From positions 1 to 36,334 of the forward strand of contig JANYFH010000232.1 in the NCBI GenBank assembly GCA_025362705.1: a stretch of DNA of 36,334 bases. Reading direction: 5' to 3'. Both the position numbers and the translations under genes were made by a program. Origin of the DNA: Betaproteobacteria bacterium. Lineage in GTDB: Bacteria; Pseudomonadota; Gammaproteobacteria; Burkholderiales; Usitatibacteraceae. Positions within the stretch are counted from its first letter, which is position 1; each line of letters starts with the position of its first letter. Under the pieces are notes generated by a model. The model was not told the origin of the DNA. It did no database searches and saw only the letters and a program-made list of their open reading frames with translations. This document shows positions 7,805 through 17,627 of the stretch, piece by piece.

Positions 7805-8421
7805 TAGGCCCGGCGCTGCCACACCTGCCAGCGCTCCTTGCCAGCGAAGACGGCAATGGAGTCGGTTGGCACGCTCTCCTCGATGAGATCGAAGTGGGGT
7901 GAAAGCAGTTCGACGAGCTCGGCGCGGGCTATTCCGAAAGGCGGACCTTTTTCGTTATTGTCGAAAAAGAAAAATCCTGTCAGGCGGCCATCGGGCGGTA
8001 TGAGTAGCGCGATGCGTGCGGCCCATGCAGGCCACAGCGACTTCGGTAGCGCGCACAGAAAAGCTCGTTCGTAAACCGTGCTAAAGCGCTCTTTGCCCAA
8101 GGCGTCACCAAAAAAATCCGCCTTTCGCACGTGGCTTCCCAATTCACCGAGTAGTTGTTTCGCGCGCGCCACTGCCGCTGGCGAAAAATCAATGGCGGTG
8201 ACATCCCAGCCAAGGCCCGCGAAAAAACGCACTTCATGGGCCGAGCCGCAGCCGGGAATGAGAACTTTCTTTGGTGCAGGGATTTGCGTAATGTAATCAA
8301 CCAATGATTGCGGTACACCGCCCTGATCCCAAGGGGTAAAGGCCGCATCAAAGCGCACATCCCAGAAGGCTGGTGAGGCCGGGTCATGTTTTGGAAAAGT
8401 TGGAATAATGGCAGAACCCAT
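7804..8421 (-). CDS. TPMT-family class I SAM-dependent methyltransferase
   Basis: 205-residue methyltransferase of the thiopurine S-methyltransferase family (PF05724). Family marks are FWDVRF and TPWDQGGVP near the N-terminus, SAM motif I VLIPGCGSAHEV (about 53-64), the acidic ribose-binding residue in VTAIDFSP, and FERA-like VYERAFLCALP. Bacterial members methylate thiols, halides, selenium or tellurium compounds; the substrate here is unknown. The start at 8421 matches the usual family N-terminus. It is divergent from the TAP-like lipoprotein gene. Confidence 0.87.
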   Translation of the reverse strand: MGSAIIPTFPKHDPASPAFWDVRFDAAFTPWDQGGVPQSLVDYITQIPAPKKVLIPGCGSAHEVRFFAGLGWDVTAIDFSPAAVARAKQLLGELGSHVRKADFFGDALGKERFSTVYERAFLCALPKSLWPAWAARIALLIPPDGRLTGFFFFDNNEKGPPFGIARAELVELLSPHFDLIEESVPTDSIAVFAGKERWQVWQRRA

Positions 8422-8535
8422 CAGCGCATTATAGGGGTCTCGTGCCGCGATTCCGGGGGTTCGTCGACTCGCTTTGACTTCCGGTTGATGTGGCGCTAAG
8501 GTGCGGCCTTCATTATGCGAAAGTGGAATGTTCGG

Positions 8536-10053
8536 ATGAAAACAAAACGATTTTTGTTGGTGTTTGCCAGTTGTCTGGGTGTACTTACCGCCTGTGGCGA
8601 CAAACCTGCAACGCAACAGACAGCGACCCTGCAATTGAATCCTTGCCGCGTTGCGCATGTGGACAACGAGGTCAAGTGTGGCACGCTTGAAGTATTCGAA
8701 AATCGCGAGACGCGGCAGGGTCGAAAAATTGCCATCAATATCGTTTTGCTCCCTGCAATCGCGCGCAACAAGGAACCCGATCCGGTTTTCTTTTTCGCGG
8801 GCGGCCCGGGTCAGGCGGCCGGAGAACTTGCGCGCGAGGCGCTGGCCATTGTCGGGGGCCTGAACAATAAACGCGATCTGGTCCTGATTGACCAGCGCGG
8901 CACCGGAAAATCCAATGGTCTTATCTGCACTTTTCCGGATGCGACATCGCCGGAATTGACTGACCCCGCCAAACGGGACGCGGCGAAACGCAAGGTAATC
9001 ACGGCATGTCGCGACAAGCTCGCTTTGAGGGCCGACCTTACTCAATACACGACCACGATCGCGATGGCTGATATCGATGAAGTGCGCGAGGCGCTGGGTT
9101 ACCAGACAATAAATCTCTGGGGTGGCTCTTACGGCACGCGGGCGGCGATGGAATATTTACGTCGCTATGAAAATCGCGTGAGGAGCGTTGTGCTTGACGG
9201 TGTTGCACCGCCGTCACTGGCGCTACCGGAAAGTTTTGCGCGTGACGCGGGTCAGGTGTTGGAAAAAATGGTCATCGCGTGCGGCAAGGAGACGCAATGC
9301 GCCAGGCAGAATGCGGACCTGAAGGCAACGCTCGATGATCTCCTTGCAACGCTTTCAAAAACGCCCCGCGGTGTGAACATAGCCGACTCTGTGACGGGGA
9401 TCAAACGTGACGCCAAGATAACCCGCGAGATGCTGTTGGCTTCTGTCTTTCCTGCATTGTACGTTCCTGAAATGGTGGCCATGTTGCCCGCAGCACTCGC
9501 GAACGCGAAGCTGGGTGACTATGCACCCTTGCTCACAATGGGCGGAATGTTCGGTAATTTTGCAGAAGAAAAGCTGGCCAGAGGCATGCAGCTTTCGGTG
9601 GTGTGCGCTGAGGATGTGCCACGCATAAAACGCGGAGAATCTCAAATGCAACCGCAGCCTTTCGGCCAAATATTTGTTGACGAATTTACCAAGGGCTGCG
9701 AAGTCTGGCCAAAAGGGTCGATGGCAAAAGACTTTGATCAGCCGGTGAAATCATCAAAGCCGGTGTTGATTCTCTCCGGCGCGCTCGATCCAGTCACACC
9801 GCCGCCCTATGGTGAGGAAGTGAAGAAAAATTTCTCCAATTCGCTTCACGCTGTTGCACCAAATATCGGGCATGGCGTCAGCCATCATGGATGCGGGCCA
9901 AAGCTCATCAAGAAGTTTGTCGAAACCGCTTCGGTCGCGGACCTCGACGCGAAATGTCTTGAACACATGCCGCGTCCGCTATTCTTCGCGCCGTTGCTGG
10001 AACGCACCAAAGCAGAAGTGGCGGAAAGCTCAGCACAGGAAGGCAAGAAATGA
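8536..10053 (+). CDS. TAP-like alpha/beta hydrolase, lipoprotein
   Basis: Serine hydrolase of the tripeptidyl/prolyl aminopeptidase group, 505 residues. Lipoprotein signal: MKTKRFLLVF..LTAC with Cys20 as the lipidation site, so it is membrane-anchored in the periplasm. Oxyanion segment FFFAGGPGQAAGE, DQRGTGKSNG, nucleophile Ser198 in GGSYGTRA, Asp418 in GALDPVTPP, His446 in NIGHGVSHHGC, which lies in the C-terminal TAP-like domain. ATG 8515 is an alternative start, but 8536 gives a proper lipoprotein signal. The stop overlaps the next ATG (ATGA), coupling it to a NatAB-type exporter. Confidence 0.9.
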   Translation: MKTKRFLLVFASCLGVLTACGDKPATQQTATLQLNPCRVAHVDNEVKCGTLEVFENRETRQGRKIAINIVLLPAIARNKEPDPVFFFAGGPGQAAGELAREALAIVGGLNNKRDLVLIDQRGTGKSNGLICTFPDATSPELTDPAKRDAAKRKVITACRDKLALRADLTQYTTTIAMADIDEVREALGYQTINLWGGSYGTRAAMEYLRRYENRVRSVVLDGVAPPSLALPESFARDAGQVLEKMVIACGKETQCARQNADLKATLDDLLATLSKTPRGVNIADSVTGIKRDAKITREMLLASVFPALYVPEMVAMLPAALANAKLGDYAPLLTMGGMFGNFAEEKLARGMQLSVVCAEDVPRIKRGESQMQPQPFGQIFVDEFTKGCEVWPKGSMAKDFDQPVKSSKPVLILSGALDPVTPPPYGEEVKKNFSNSLHAVAPNIGHGVSHHGCGPKLIKKFVETASVADLDAKCLEHMPRPLFFAPLLERTKAEVAESSAQEGKK

Positions 10054-10799
10054 TCAAGGTAGAAAACCTGAGAAAACAATTCGGCGCCGTCAAGGCGGTG
10101 GACGGCGTCACGTTCACCGCGAACAGTGGTGCAATCACCGGCCTGCTTGGGCCGAACGGCGCAGGAAAAACCACCACTATTCGCATGATCGGCACGCTGA
10201 TAGACATCGATTCCGGATTGGCGTTGATCGACAATGTCAATGTCGCAATTGACCCGGACGGCGCGCGCCGCGCCTGCGGTCTACTCACCGATTCGCGTGG
10301 CGTGTATACCCGCATGACTGCGCGCGAAAATATCCGCTACTACGCCGAATTGCGTGGCGTTGAAATTGCGCGTTCGGAAAAAACGCTGGCGCGATTCATT
10401 GAGTGGCTCGATATGAAAGACATTCTGGATCGCCGTACCGAGGGATTTTCGCAAGGCGAACGCATGAAAGTTGCCATCGTGCGTGCACTTATCCATGAGC
10501 CCACCAATGTCATTCTTGATGAGCCGACCAATGGCCTCGATGTGATGAGTACCAGGGCGCTGCGTGAACTTATCAAGCGCCTCAAATCCGAAGGCCAGAC
10601 GGTAATGTTTTCCAGTCACGTCATGCAGGAAGTTGCCGCGTTGTGCGACGAAATTATCATCATCTCCCATGGCCGCGTGACGGCGCAGGGAACCACGAGT
10701 CAGTTGATCGAGCTGAGCGGCAAGCAAAATCTGGAAGATGCTTTCATTGCATTGAGTGATGTTCTGAACACTGCAGCCACGCGCAAAGAGGCCGCATGA
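10050..10799 (+). CDS. ABC exporter ATP-binding protein, NatA type
   Basis: 249-residue ATPase of the NatA/CcmA group. Walker A GPNGAGKTT at 34-42, signature GFSQGERMKVA (SQGE in place of SGGQ), Walker B NVILDEPTNGLD, and H-loop MFSSHVMQEV. Both ends overlap neighbouring genes by ATGA, so hydrolase, ATPase and permease are translated as one unit. Relatives export sodium, drugs or peptides; the substrate here is not visible. Confidence 0.92.
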   Translation: MIKVENLRKQFGAVKAVDGVTFTANSGAITGLLGPNGAGKTTTIRMIGTLIDIDSGLALIDNVNVAIDPDGARRACGLLTDSRGVYTRMTARENIRYYAELRGVEIARSEKTLARFIEWLDMKDILDRRTEGFSQGERMKVAIVRALIHEPTNVILDEPTNGLDVMSTRALRELIKRLKSEGQTVMFSSHVMQEVAALCDEIIIISHGRVTAQGTTSQLIELSGKQNLEDAFIALSDVLNTAATRKEAA

Positions 10800-11974
10800 T
10801 GTTGGCGACCATTGTTACCGTCTGCAAGAAAGAGCTCCTCGATCACCTGCGCGACAGGCGCACCGCCGCAATGATTTTTTTCCTGTCGATTGCGATGGGG
10901 CCGTTGTTGTTGTTTGGCTTGACACAGTTCATCGCCAGCGTGGAAAAGAAAGCCGAAGCGCGCGAAGTGTATGTGCAGGGCAAGGATAACAGTCCGGAAA
11001 TTGTTAACTACTTCGCGCGTCAAGATGTCACCATCAAGGATCCAAAGCCGGATTTTCGCGAGCTGATTAAAAACGGCAAGCACGACCCGGTGCTCGTGAT
11101 ACCAAAAGAATTTGCGGAAAAATTCAGTACTGGCACTGCCCAAGTGGAACTCGTGTTCGATGATACGCGCCAGGATTCAGGCAAGGTCTCCATCGGTGTG
11201 CTGCGCAGATTGATGCTCGGATTCAATGCAGAGGCTTCAACACAGCGCCTGATTGCACGCGGCATATCGCCGCAACTCACGCGTGTAGTCGATGTGCAAG
11301 ATGTGAATCTTGGCACGGCGGCGCAGCGCGCGGCAGGTTTGCTGTTCATTATTCCCTGGATCACACTGCTCGGTTGCGTGAGCGGGGTGACGGCAATTGC
11401 CATTGACGTTACAGCAGGCGAACGTGAGCGCGGATCACTGGAGCCATTGTTGATGAATCCGGTGTCACGCGCGGGACTTGTGACGGGCAAATGGCTGGCT
11501 GTCGCGCTCTATGGTCTGACAGTCGCCACGCTCACGATGTGCGGGTTCGCGTTAACTCTGAATTTTGTGCCGTTGCCAAATCTGGCCAGTGTGTTGTCGA
11601 TCAGCCCGGCGCAGTATTTCGGCTTTGCAATCACGATGTTTTCATTCGCGCCTGCGATGGGAGCTTTGCAAATGTTGATCGCCACCTACGGCCGCACCTA
11701 CAAGGAGGCGCAAACGTATGTGTCGTATCTCATCATGGCCGTTTCGATGGCGCCCGCGATCAGCATGCTGGCGCAGTTCAAGGACGCAACGTGGCAGTTA
11801 TTTGTACCGATGCTGGGGCAGTTGATGGTGATTACGCGAATCCTGCGTGGTGAGGCCGTGACGACGATCCATTACCTGCTGCCGTTCGCGATTAACGCGA
11901 CTCTTTGTCTGGTTGCGGTCGTGCTCATTTCCAAATTGCTTACCAAGGAGAAAATTATTTTCGGACGTGCTTAA
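10796..11974 (+). CDS. ABC exporter permease, NatB type
   Basis: 392-residue integral membrane protein. One membrane span (about 24-46), a large external domain (about 47-175), then about five spans in the C-terminal half, the usual NatB/ABC-2 topology. VTAGERERGSLEPLLMNPVSR is the typical cytoplasmic coupling motif of the family. It pairs with the upstream ATPase. Its TAA stop (11972-11974) is also the left flank of a MITE-like insertion, so the 3' end of the transcript runs straight into a long hairpin. Confidence 0.9.
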   Translation: MMLATIVTVCKKELLDHLRDRRTAAMIFFLSIAMGPLLLFGLTQFIASVEKKAEAREVYVQGKDNSPEIVNYFARQDVTIKDPKPDFRELIKNGKHDPVLVIPKEFAEKFSTGTAQVELVFDDTRQDSGKVSIGVLRRLMLGFNAEASTQRLIARGISPQLTRVVDVQDVNLGTAAQRAAGLLFIIPWITLLGCVSGVTAIAIDVTAGERERGSLEPLLMNPVSRAGLVTGKWLAVALYGLTVATLTMCGFALTLNFVPLPNLASVLSISPAQYFGFAITMFSFAPAMGALQMLIATYGRTYKEAQTYVSYLIMAVSMAPAISMLAQFKDATWQLFVPMLGQLMVITRILRGEAVTTIHYLLPFAINATLCLVAVVLISKLLTKEKIIFGRA

Positions 11975-12149
11975 GGATCCGCTGATCAAGTCCATTCCGC
12001 AAATCTTGCGTCGATATTGGGGCATCTGCAGGCCGCAGGCCGTGTTGCACTCCTCGTGCGGTAGCTTAAGCAACACACCTTCGTCGCACGCCTTGCATAT
12101 GCCCCAATCTCAACACAATCTTTTCGAAAGCGACTTAATCAGAGGTTCC
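11975..12149 (+). mobile_element. MITE-like element, copy 1
   Basis: 175-bp non-coding element built as two arms of about 55 bp in inverted orientation. The ends read GGATCCGCTGATCAAGTC and, from the other side, GGAACCTCTGATTAAGTC. The inner ends of both arms carry ATTGGGGCAT. It is flanked by TTAA on both sides (11971-11974 and 12150-12153), a likely 4-bp target duplication that includes the natB stop codon. A copy in reverse orientation lies at 30334-30497 with over 90% identity by eye, apart from 11 extra bases here near 12032. Confidence 0.8.
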
Positions 12150-12207
12150 TTAATATTGCGACGTGATGCGGCGGTGAAAAACAGCAACCGCAAGGTATCA
12201 TCCCGCT

Positions 12208-14205
12208 ATGTCAGAAATAAGCACGATCTTCGGCCCCGATGGGCCACTTGCCAAACGTATTGAAGGTTTTCGTCACCGCCAGAGCCAGATCGAAATGGCG
12301 GAAAAAATCGATGCCGCCATCAAGCGCGCGGGGGTACTGGTCGCTGAGGCGGGCACCGGCACTGGCAAGACGTTCGCCTATCTTGTTCCGGCGCTGCAGT
12401 CTGGCGGCAAGGTAATCATTTCGACGGGTACCAAGAACCTTCAGGATCAGCTTTTTCGTCGCGATATTCCCACCGTCATCAAGGCGCTGGGCATTCCTGT
12501 CAGCACCGCGTTGCTCAAGGGCCGTGCGAATTATGTGTGCCTGCATCATCTCGATGGTGCTATCGCCGACGGACGCTTCCTCAGCCGCGAAGACGTCAAA
12601 CACATTCACATTATTCGCCGCTTTGCTGATCGCTGCCTGAGCGGCGGCGGCACCGGCGACAAAGCGGAATTGCCTGATGTGTCCGAACGATCAAGCGCAT
12701 GGCCGGCAGCAGTGTCAACGCGGGAAAATTGTCTTGGCTCGCAATGTGCGCAGTACGCTGAATGCTTCGTCATGAAGGCCCGCAAAGCCGCGATGGAAGC
12801 AGAAGTGGTGGTCGTGAATCACCATTTGTTTTTCGCCGACCTGGTTCTGAAAGACGACGGCGCGCAGGATCTATTGCCGGCCTGCAACACTGTGATATTC
12901 GATGAGGCACATCAGTTACCGGAAACGGCAACGATGTTCTTCGGCGAAGTCGTTACGACTTCGCAATTGATCGAGCTCGCACGCGACTCACGCCTCGCCG
13001 GTGTTGAGCACGCAGGCGACTTCAAGGATTTGCAGGAGTCTTCAGGCGCACTCGACAAGGCTGCGCGTGATTTACGGCTGGTGATGCATGAAGACAACAC
13101 TCGCATTCCCGGCAAGGCGATCACCGAACGCGAAGGCTTTGCGGATGCATATGCCGATGTGCAGGAGAAAATTGCCGAACTGCGTGAGATGCTCGAAAGC
13201 CAGGCCGCACGCGCGCAAGAACTCGCCAATTGTCTCGAGCGCGCAGATGATTTCGCCAGCCGCATGACGCGCTGGCAGGATTCCAGCATCGAAGGTTATG
13301 TGCGCTGGGCAGAAGTATTCGGACATTCGCTCGCACTCCACCTGACACCGCTATCGATTGCCAATATTTTCAAGAGCCAGGTATTCGGCCAGAAACGCGC
13401 GTGGATTTTTACGTCAGCGACACTTGCTGTGAAAGGCGAATTTTCACACTACCAGACCGAAATGGGTTTGGTGAATGATCAATCTGCCGATGATTTCGAG
13501 GACGATGCGTTTGCCGAACGCAGCGTCGAAACCGCGTTCTGGCCATCGCCCTTCGACTACCCCAATCAGGCGTTGCTCTATGTGCCTGACAAAATGCCCG
13601 CGCCAAATACGTTTGAACATACTGAAGCCGTGGTCACTGCGGCGTTACCTTTGATCGAGGCTGCTGCCGGGCGCGCCTTCCTGCTGTTCACCTCATTGAA
13701 GGCGATGGATCGCGCTTACGAATCGCTGAAACTGCACGCCGAAAAGCGCGGCTGGGAATTTCCGCTTCTGGTGCAAGGTGAAGGCACGCGCAATGAATTG
13801 CTTGAACGCTTTCGTAAGCTCGGCAACGCCGTGCTGGTGGCCAGCCAGTCGTTTTGGGAGGGCGTCGATGTCAAGGGTGATGCCTTGTCACTCGTCGTGA
13901 TCGACAAGCTTCCCTTCGCACCGCCAGATGATCCTGTACTCGCCGCGCGAATCGACGCGATCAATCAGTCCGGCGGTAATGCATTCATGCAGTATCAGGT
14001 GCCGCACGCGGCGATTGCGCTGAAGCAGGGCGCGGGGCGGTTGATTCGCGATGAGACTGATCGCGGTGTGCTGATGATCTGCGATCCACGACTGGTCGAG
14101 AAGCCCTACGGCAAACGTATCTGGCAAAGCCTGCCGCCGATGAAACGGACGAGAGTGGAAGCGGAGGCAGTCGAGTTTTTCAGTGCCGAGAGCATGGTTC
14201 CCTAG
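12208..14205 (+). CDS. ATP-dependent DNA helicase, DinG/YoaA family
   Basis: 665-residue superfamily 2 (XPD-like) 5'-3' helicase acting in DNA repair and replication-fork clearance. Walker A EAGTGTGKT at 47-55. Four Fe-S cluster cysteines at C111, C175, C180 and C186. DEAH box at 232-235 (VIFDEAHQLPET). Motif VI is QGAGRLIRDETDRG near the C-terminus. The SQSFWEGVDVKGDAL stretch is typical of the family. Length and layout fit YoaA better than DinG. The start ATG 12208 lies 55 bp after the MITE flank. The stop codon TAG forms the first bases of a palindromic repeat. Confidence 0.92.
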   Translation: MSEISTIFGPDGPLAKRIEGFRHRQSQIEMAEKIDAAIKRAGVLVAEAGTGTGKTFAYLVPALQSGGKVIISTGTKNLQDQLFRRDIPTVIKALGIPVSTALLKGRANYVCLHHLDGAIADGRFLSREDVKHIHIIRRFADRCLSGGGTGDKAELPDVSERSSAWPAAVSTRENCLGSQCAQYAECFVMKARKAAMEAEVVVVNHHLFFADLVLKDDGAQDLLPACNTVIFDEAHQLPETATMFFGEVVTTSQLIELARDSRLAGVEHAGDFKDLQESSGALDKAARDLRLVMHEDNTRIPGKAITEREGFADAYADVQEKIAELREMLESQAARAQELANCLERADDFASRMTRWQDSSIEGYVRWAEVFGHSLALHLTPLSIANIFKSQVFGQKRAWIFTSATLAVKGEFSHYQTEMGLVNDQSADDFEDDAFAERSVETAFWPSPFDYPNQALLYVPDKMPAPNTFEHTEAVVTAALPLIEAAAGRAFLLFTSLKAMDRAYESLKLHAEKRGWEFPLLVQGEGTRNELLERFRKLGNAVLVASQSFWEGVDVKGDALSLVVIDKLPFAPPDDPVLAARIDAINQSGGNAFMQYQVPHAAIALKQGAGRLIRDETDRGVLMICDPRLVEKPYGKRIWQSLPPMKRTRVEAEAVEFFSAESMVP

Positions 14206-14260
14206 CACTGGTGCGGGCTCCAGACATGAAATGTCCAGAGTACCGCGCCAATGCTGGTGT
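14202..14260 (+). repeat. Dispersed palindromic intergenic repeat, copy B
   Basis: Begins CTAGCACTGGTGCGG, with the TAG being the helicase stop codon. GGTGCGG pairs with CCGCGCC, then GCTC with GAGT and ACAT with ATGT, making a nearly continuous hairpin around a GAA loop. Confidence 0.78.
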
Positions 14261-14377
14261 TATTAATAATTGTTGGAGTCACGACGCAAATCAATCAAAC
14301 ATTGTTGATTCGAGCGCATCGGTTCTGTTCGGCTATGATTACTGCTCCATTGCCTTTAGGCTGCATAAGGGATTTGA

Positions 14378-16927
14378 ATGATCTACCGGTTCGCTACGGG
14401 GCGTTTTTTTAGTGCGGCAATCCGAGTCCTGTTGTTATTAGGAATATGTGCGTCCGTTGTCGCCCAGGTGGCAACAGTCTCGCAACCGGTGTCGAGGCAT
14501 CCGCTCGAAATACGAGCGCTTACTGATCCCGAAGGCGTGATTCGCGAACTTCCGGCCCGCGTGCAGGCGGCGACGGCGGCAATGGATTTTAAAGAACTGT
14601 CCCTGTTGCACCTTGCGGAATCAAACGCTTGCCGTGTCATCGCCGATTGGCAGTGCCAAAGTAATGCTGCCGCCCGCGCGCGCAAGGCGGCTGAGACGGC
14701 AAATTTGCCCGAGCTGCAGGCGCGGGGCCTGATCCTTGAAAGCCGCGGCCGTATGGCCATGCAGGATTTCAGTCGCACTTCGCAATTGCTTGGTGAAGCC
14801 GAGCGCATTCTGAAGCTACAGGCGTTTCCAGAATTGAGCGCCGATGTATACCTGGCTTATTCCTCGTTGAGCTATGCGGTGGGCAAGCACGCCAAAGCTG
14901 CTGAATACGCTGGACTCGGATTGGCAGTGCTCGCGGACAATCCGGCCTTGTTGATACGCGTCCGCTTGTTGCGGAATCAGGCACGAGCCATGGCCCAACT
15001 TGGCAACACTGCCGGCGCACGAATGGTGCTGAAACAAGCTTTGGAATTGGTCGACAAAATTCAGGATCCAAAGCTGAGTGCCGAACTGCACCTGGAAGAC
15101 GCGCGAATCGCACGGCTCACGGGTGATATTCCTACGCAGATCGAAAACGGTCGGCGCATCCTCGCGCTGGGTGCGCAATTGAGCAATTCACAGCTCACCG
15201 GCCTCGGACACGAAGTTCTCGGACTCGCTGCACTCAACCAATCGGATAATGTATCTGCGGAACGGGAGTTGCGGTTGGCTTACACATCGTTTCGCGATCT
15301 CAAGCTTGACCGGGACGAACGTCGTGTTTTGCGGTCGTTGATACGCAGTTTGCTGGGACGCAATATTCCTCGCGCCGAACTTGAAACACTGATGGCGCGC
15401 TCGCTTGCCCTTGAGGCCATGCTGGAGGCGGACGACCGCAACATGGCGGCCGACGACTTTGAAGCTCGACTCAAATACGCGCAGCAGGAACTCGATGTAC
15501 AACGATTGGAAGCCGCCGCCGCGCTGGCCGCAGAGCGCGCCGTGGCGTTGGCTGATCGGGAGCGCCTGTCCACGACTGTTGCCTTGCTGAGTCTGGGCCT
15601 GGTGGTGGTTTTTGGCGTGTTGCTGGTCACGCAGCGCTATTTCAACGCACGCTTGAAGCAGGCGCTTGCAAATTTGCAGGAAAGTGAATCGCGTTACCGC
15701 ATGCTTGCCGATAACTCGCGCGATCTGGTCGTCCGCATGCGGCACGACGGACACCGCCTGTATGTCTCGCCCGCGGCCAAAGACCTTTTAGGTATGGAAC
15801 CGGCCGAAATTGCAAAGCCCGGTTGGGATCTGGTGCATCCGGACGACCGCGGACATCTTGTCGCGGCGATCTGTGATCTGAGCGAAAACGGCGGGTCTGC
15901 ATCGGTTGTATATCGTGCCAGACATGCCGACGGTCACTATGTCTGGATTGAAGCCCTGGCCCGCCTCGTGCCGAGCCCTGATGATGGTGGTCTGCCGGAA
16001 ATTATCTATTCAGGACGCGATATTACCGCTCGGGTCCGCGCGGAAGAGGCATTGTCGATTAGCGAAAGCCACATGCGCGCCGTCACCGACAATATTCCGG
16101 CGATGATCGCGTGTGTCGACAAGGACCAGCGCTATACCTTTGCCAACGCCTTCATGGGCAGTGTATTTGGTGTCGATCCACGGTCCATGATTGGCCGCAC
16201 CATGCGTGAGGTTCGTGGGGAAGAAATCTATGGCGCGATAAAGTCGCACGCGGAAGCCGCGTTGCGCGGCGAGTCGGTGAGCTTTGAGGGCACGGGCGAA
16301 GCGCTTGGCAAGCTGTATCACTATCAGTCCAACTATGTGCCGAACCGGGACGCGGATGGCACCATACAAGGGTTTTACGCGCTCACATTTGATATCACTC
16401 AACTAAAGCTTGCCGAGGCCGAACTCGATCGTATGGCGCGCATCGACAGCTTGAGCGGAGTCGCAAATCGCCGCTATTTCGAAGAGCGTCTCACGGATGC
16501 GCTGGCACGCAGCCGCCGGCAGGGGACTGCGCTTTCCCTGCTGTGCCTGGATATTGATCACTTCAAATCGATCAACGACACCTACGGTCACCCGGTGGGA
16601 GATGCGGTGATCGTCGCGTTCGCTGCCACGCTTCAATCGTGCATTCGCGAGGATGATGTGGTTGCGCGCATCGGTGGCGACGAATTTGTGCTGCTGATCC
16701 AGCAGGCTGCACCGGAATCCGGCGAAAACGTTGCCAAAAAATTACTCACGATCATGCAACAACCCGTCACGGTGGACGGCGCCACACTGATCGTCAGCGC
16801 CAGCATTGGGGTCGCCTTTGCCACCTGCGCCACCTCGGCATCGGCGCTAATGGATCTCGCCGACAAGGCCTTGTATTCGGCGAAGCAATCAGGGCGCAAC
16901 ACCTACCGGATGGTAGTCGGCGAATGA
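14378..16927 (+). CDS. Diguanylate cyclase with periplasmic TPR-like region and two PAS domains
   Basis: 849-residue membrane signalling enzyme making cyclic di-GMP. Signal peptide at the N-terminus (..VLLLLGICASVVAQ). Residues about 50-380 are helical and TPR-like (..RMAMQDFSRTSQLLGEAERIL..), probably periplasmic. A membrane span lies at about 398-418 (LLSLGLVVVFGVLLV). PAS 1 starts at about 438, PAS 2 at about 563, and the GGDEF domain runs from about 687 to 849. The active site RIGGDEF is intact at about 766. An REDD inhibitory site (RxxD) sits five residues upstream, so product inhibition is expected. There is no EAL domain. Likely monocistronic. Confidence 0.92.
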   Translation: MIYRFATGRFFSAAIRVLLLLGICASVVAQVATVSQPVSRHPLEIRALTDPEGVIRELPARVQAATAAMDFKELSLLHLAESNACRVIADWQCQSNAAARARKAAETANLPELQARGLILESRGRMAMQDFSRTSQLLGEAERILKLQAFPELSADVYLAYSSLSYAVGKHAKAAEYAGLGLAVLADNPALLIRVRLLRNQARAMAQLGNTAGARMVLKQALELVDKIQDPKLSAELHLEDARIARLTGDIPTQIENGRRILALGAQLSNSQLTGLGHEVLGLAALNQSDNVSAERELRLAYTSFRDLKLDRDERRVLRSLIRSLLGRNIPRAELETLMARSLALEAMLEADDRNMAADDFEARLKYAQQELDVQRLEAAAALAAERAVALADRERLSTTVALLSLGLVVVFGVLLVTQRYFNARLKQALANLQESESRYRMLADNSRDLVVRMRHDGHRLYVSPAAKDLLGMEPAEIAKPGWDLVHPDDRGHLVAAICDLSENGGSASVVYRARHADGHYVWIEALARLVPSPDDGGLPEIIYSGRDITARVRAEEALSISESHMRAVTDNIPAMIACVDKDQRYTFANAFMGSVFGVDPRSMIGRTMREVRGEEIYGAIKSHAEAALRGESVSFEGTGEALGKLYHYQSNYVPNRDADGTIQGFYALTFDITQLKLAEAELDRMARIDSLSGVANRRYFEERLTDALARSRRQGTALSLLCLDIDHFKSINDTYGHPVGDAVIVAFAATLQSCIREDDVVARIGGDEFVLLIQQAAPESGENVAKKLLTIMQQPVTVDGATLIVSASIGVAFATCATSASALMDLADKALYSAKQSGRNTYRMVVGE

Positions 16928-17020
16928 ACGTTTGGCGAGTCGCCTCGATTGTTTCAGGCAAATCGTAGGCACAGATCGCGATGTATTTTCAGTAGCGCTT
17001 TTTCCCAGCACAAAGGGGCG

Positions 17021-17081
17021 CAGAACGCCATCTGGCGGGCATCACAGGCTGAAAGAGCCCGGGAATCCGTACCAGTGCTAG
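17021..17081 (-). repeat. Dispersed palindromic intergenic repeat, copy C
   Basis: Reverse-oriented copy. Its complement begins CTAGCACTGGTACGG and ends CCGCCAGATGGCGTTCTG. It lies between the convergent cyclase and DUF3455 genes. Confidence 0.78.
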
Positions 17082-17126
17082 TTTCAGTGCGAGGCTGGGC
17101 TCGCCACGTCAATGTGCCGCAAAATA

Positions 17127-17155
17127 AAAAAGCCGACGCTATGCGGCGGCTTTTT
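17127..17155. terminator. Intrinsic terminator
   Basis: AAAAAGCCG / CGGCTTTTT stem with an 11-nt loop, 35 bp past the leftward DUF3455 stop and followed by a T-run on either strand. It should end the leftward kinase-DUF3455 transcript and possibly the rightward cyclase transcript. Confidence 0.7.
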
Positions 17156-17189
17156 AGGATGCCGCAATGCTTGCCGGCACTGAAGGGTA

Positions 17190-17576
17190 TTAGCCTTTCT
17201 TGAAGAACACGTAGTCTGTCTGGTAGCCTACCGAGGTCTTGGTGCCGACGTTGGTGGCTGCACAAACCGGCGTCGCAGAGGCAACGCCGCCAACCGTCTT
17301 CAGACGCTGGATGTAGGTCACGTCGGTCATGGCGCCCGTGCCGGTAGAGGGCGCGGCTTGTACCAATTGCAGTGGGATCGAGCCTGCAGCACCGGGCGAT
17401 ACGGCCAGTTGCTTGCCCGTCACCTTTGAGCCATCGTTGGATTCCCAGGTTGGGCCAGCATAGTATTTGCCGACTTCTTTCCTGTTGGCATCGAGCAGCT
17501 TGGCGTCCGTGCCGGCGAAGGTCCAGGCAAATGAGCCGGGCTTGTCAGCCACTGCCTTGCATTCGTAAGCCAGCAT
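17190..17576 (-). pseudogene. DUF3455-domain protein, probably 5'-truncated
   Basis: 128 residues matching the DUF3455 pattern (..LAYECKAVADKPGSFAW.., HYA-like YYAGPTWESNDGSKVTGK, VTYIQRLKTVGGVA), a family of exported proteins of unknown role. Relatives are usually near 170-200 residues and have a signal peptide plus about 40 residues before the YEC motif. Here the frame continues upstream of the only ATG as CFKAALTLVGVG, which looks like a leftover signal peptide joined to the domain, and no start codon is available there before a TAG. No clear ribosome site precedes ATG 17576. It could still be expressed as a short protein. Confidence 0.6.
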
Positions 17577-17627
17577 GCCTACGCCGACGAGCGTCAGTGC
17601 GGCTTTGAAACAAGTGGATTTGTCGCG

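Noticed and set aside
8421..9045. Long upstream extension of the methyltransferase frame
   Set aside because: It lies antisense to the lipoprotein hydrolase gene, and the family N-terminus begins at 8421.
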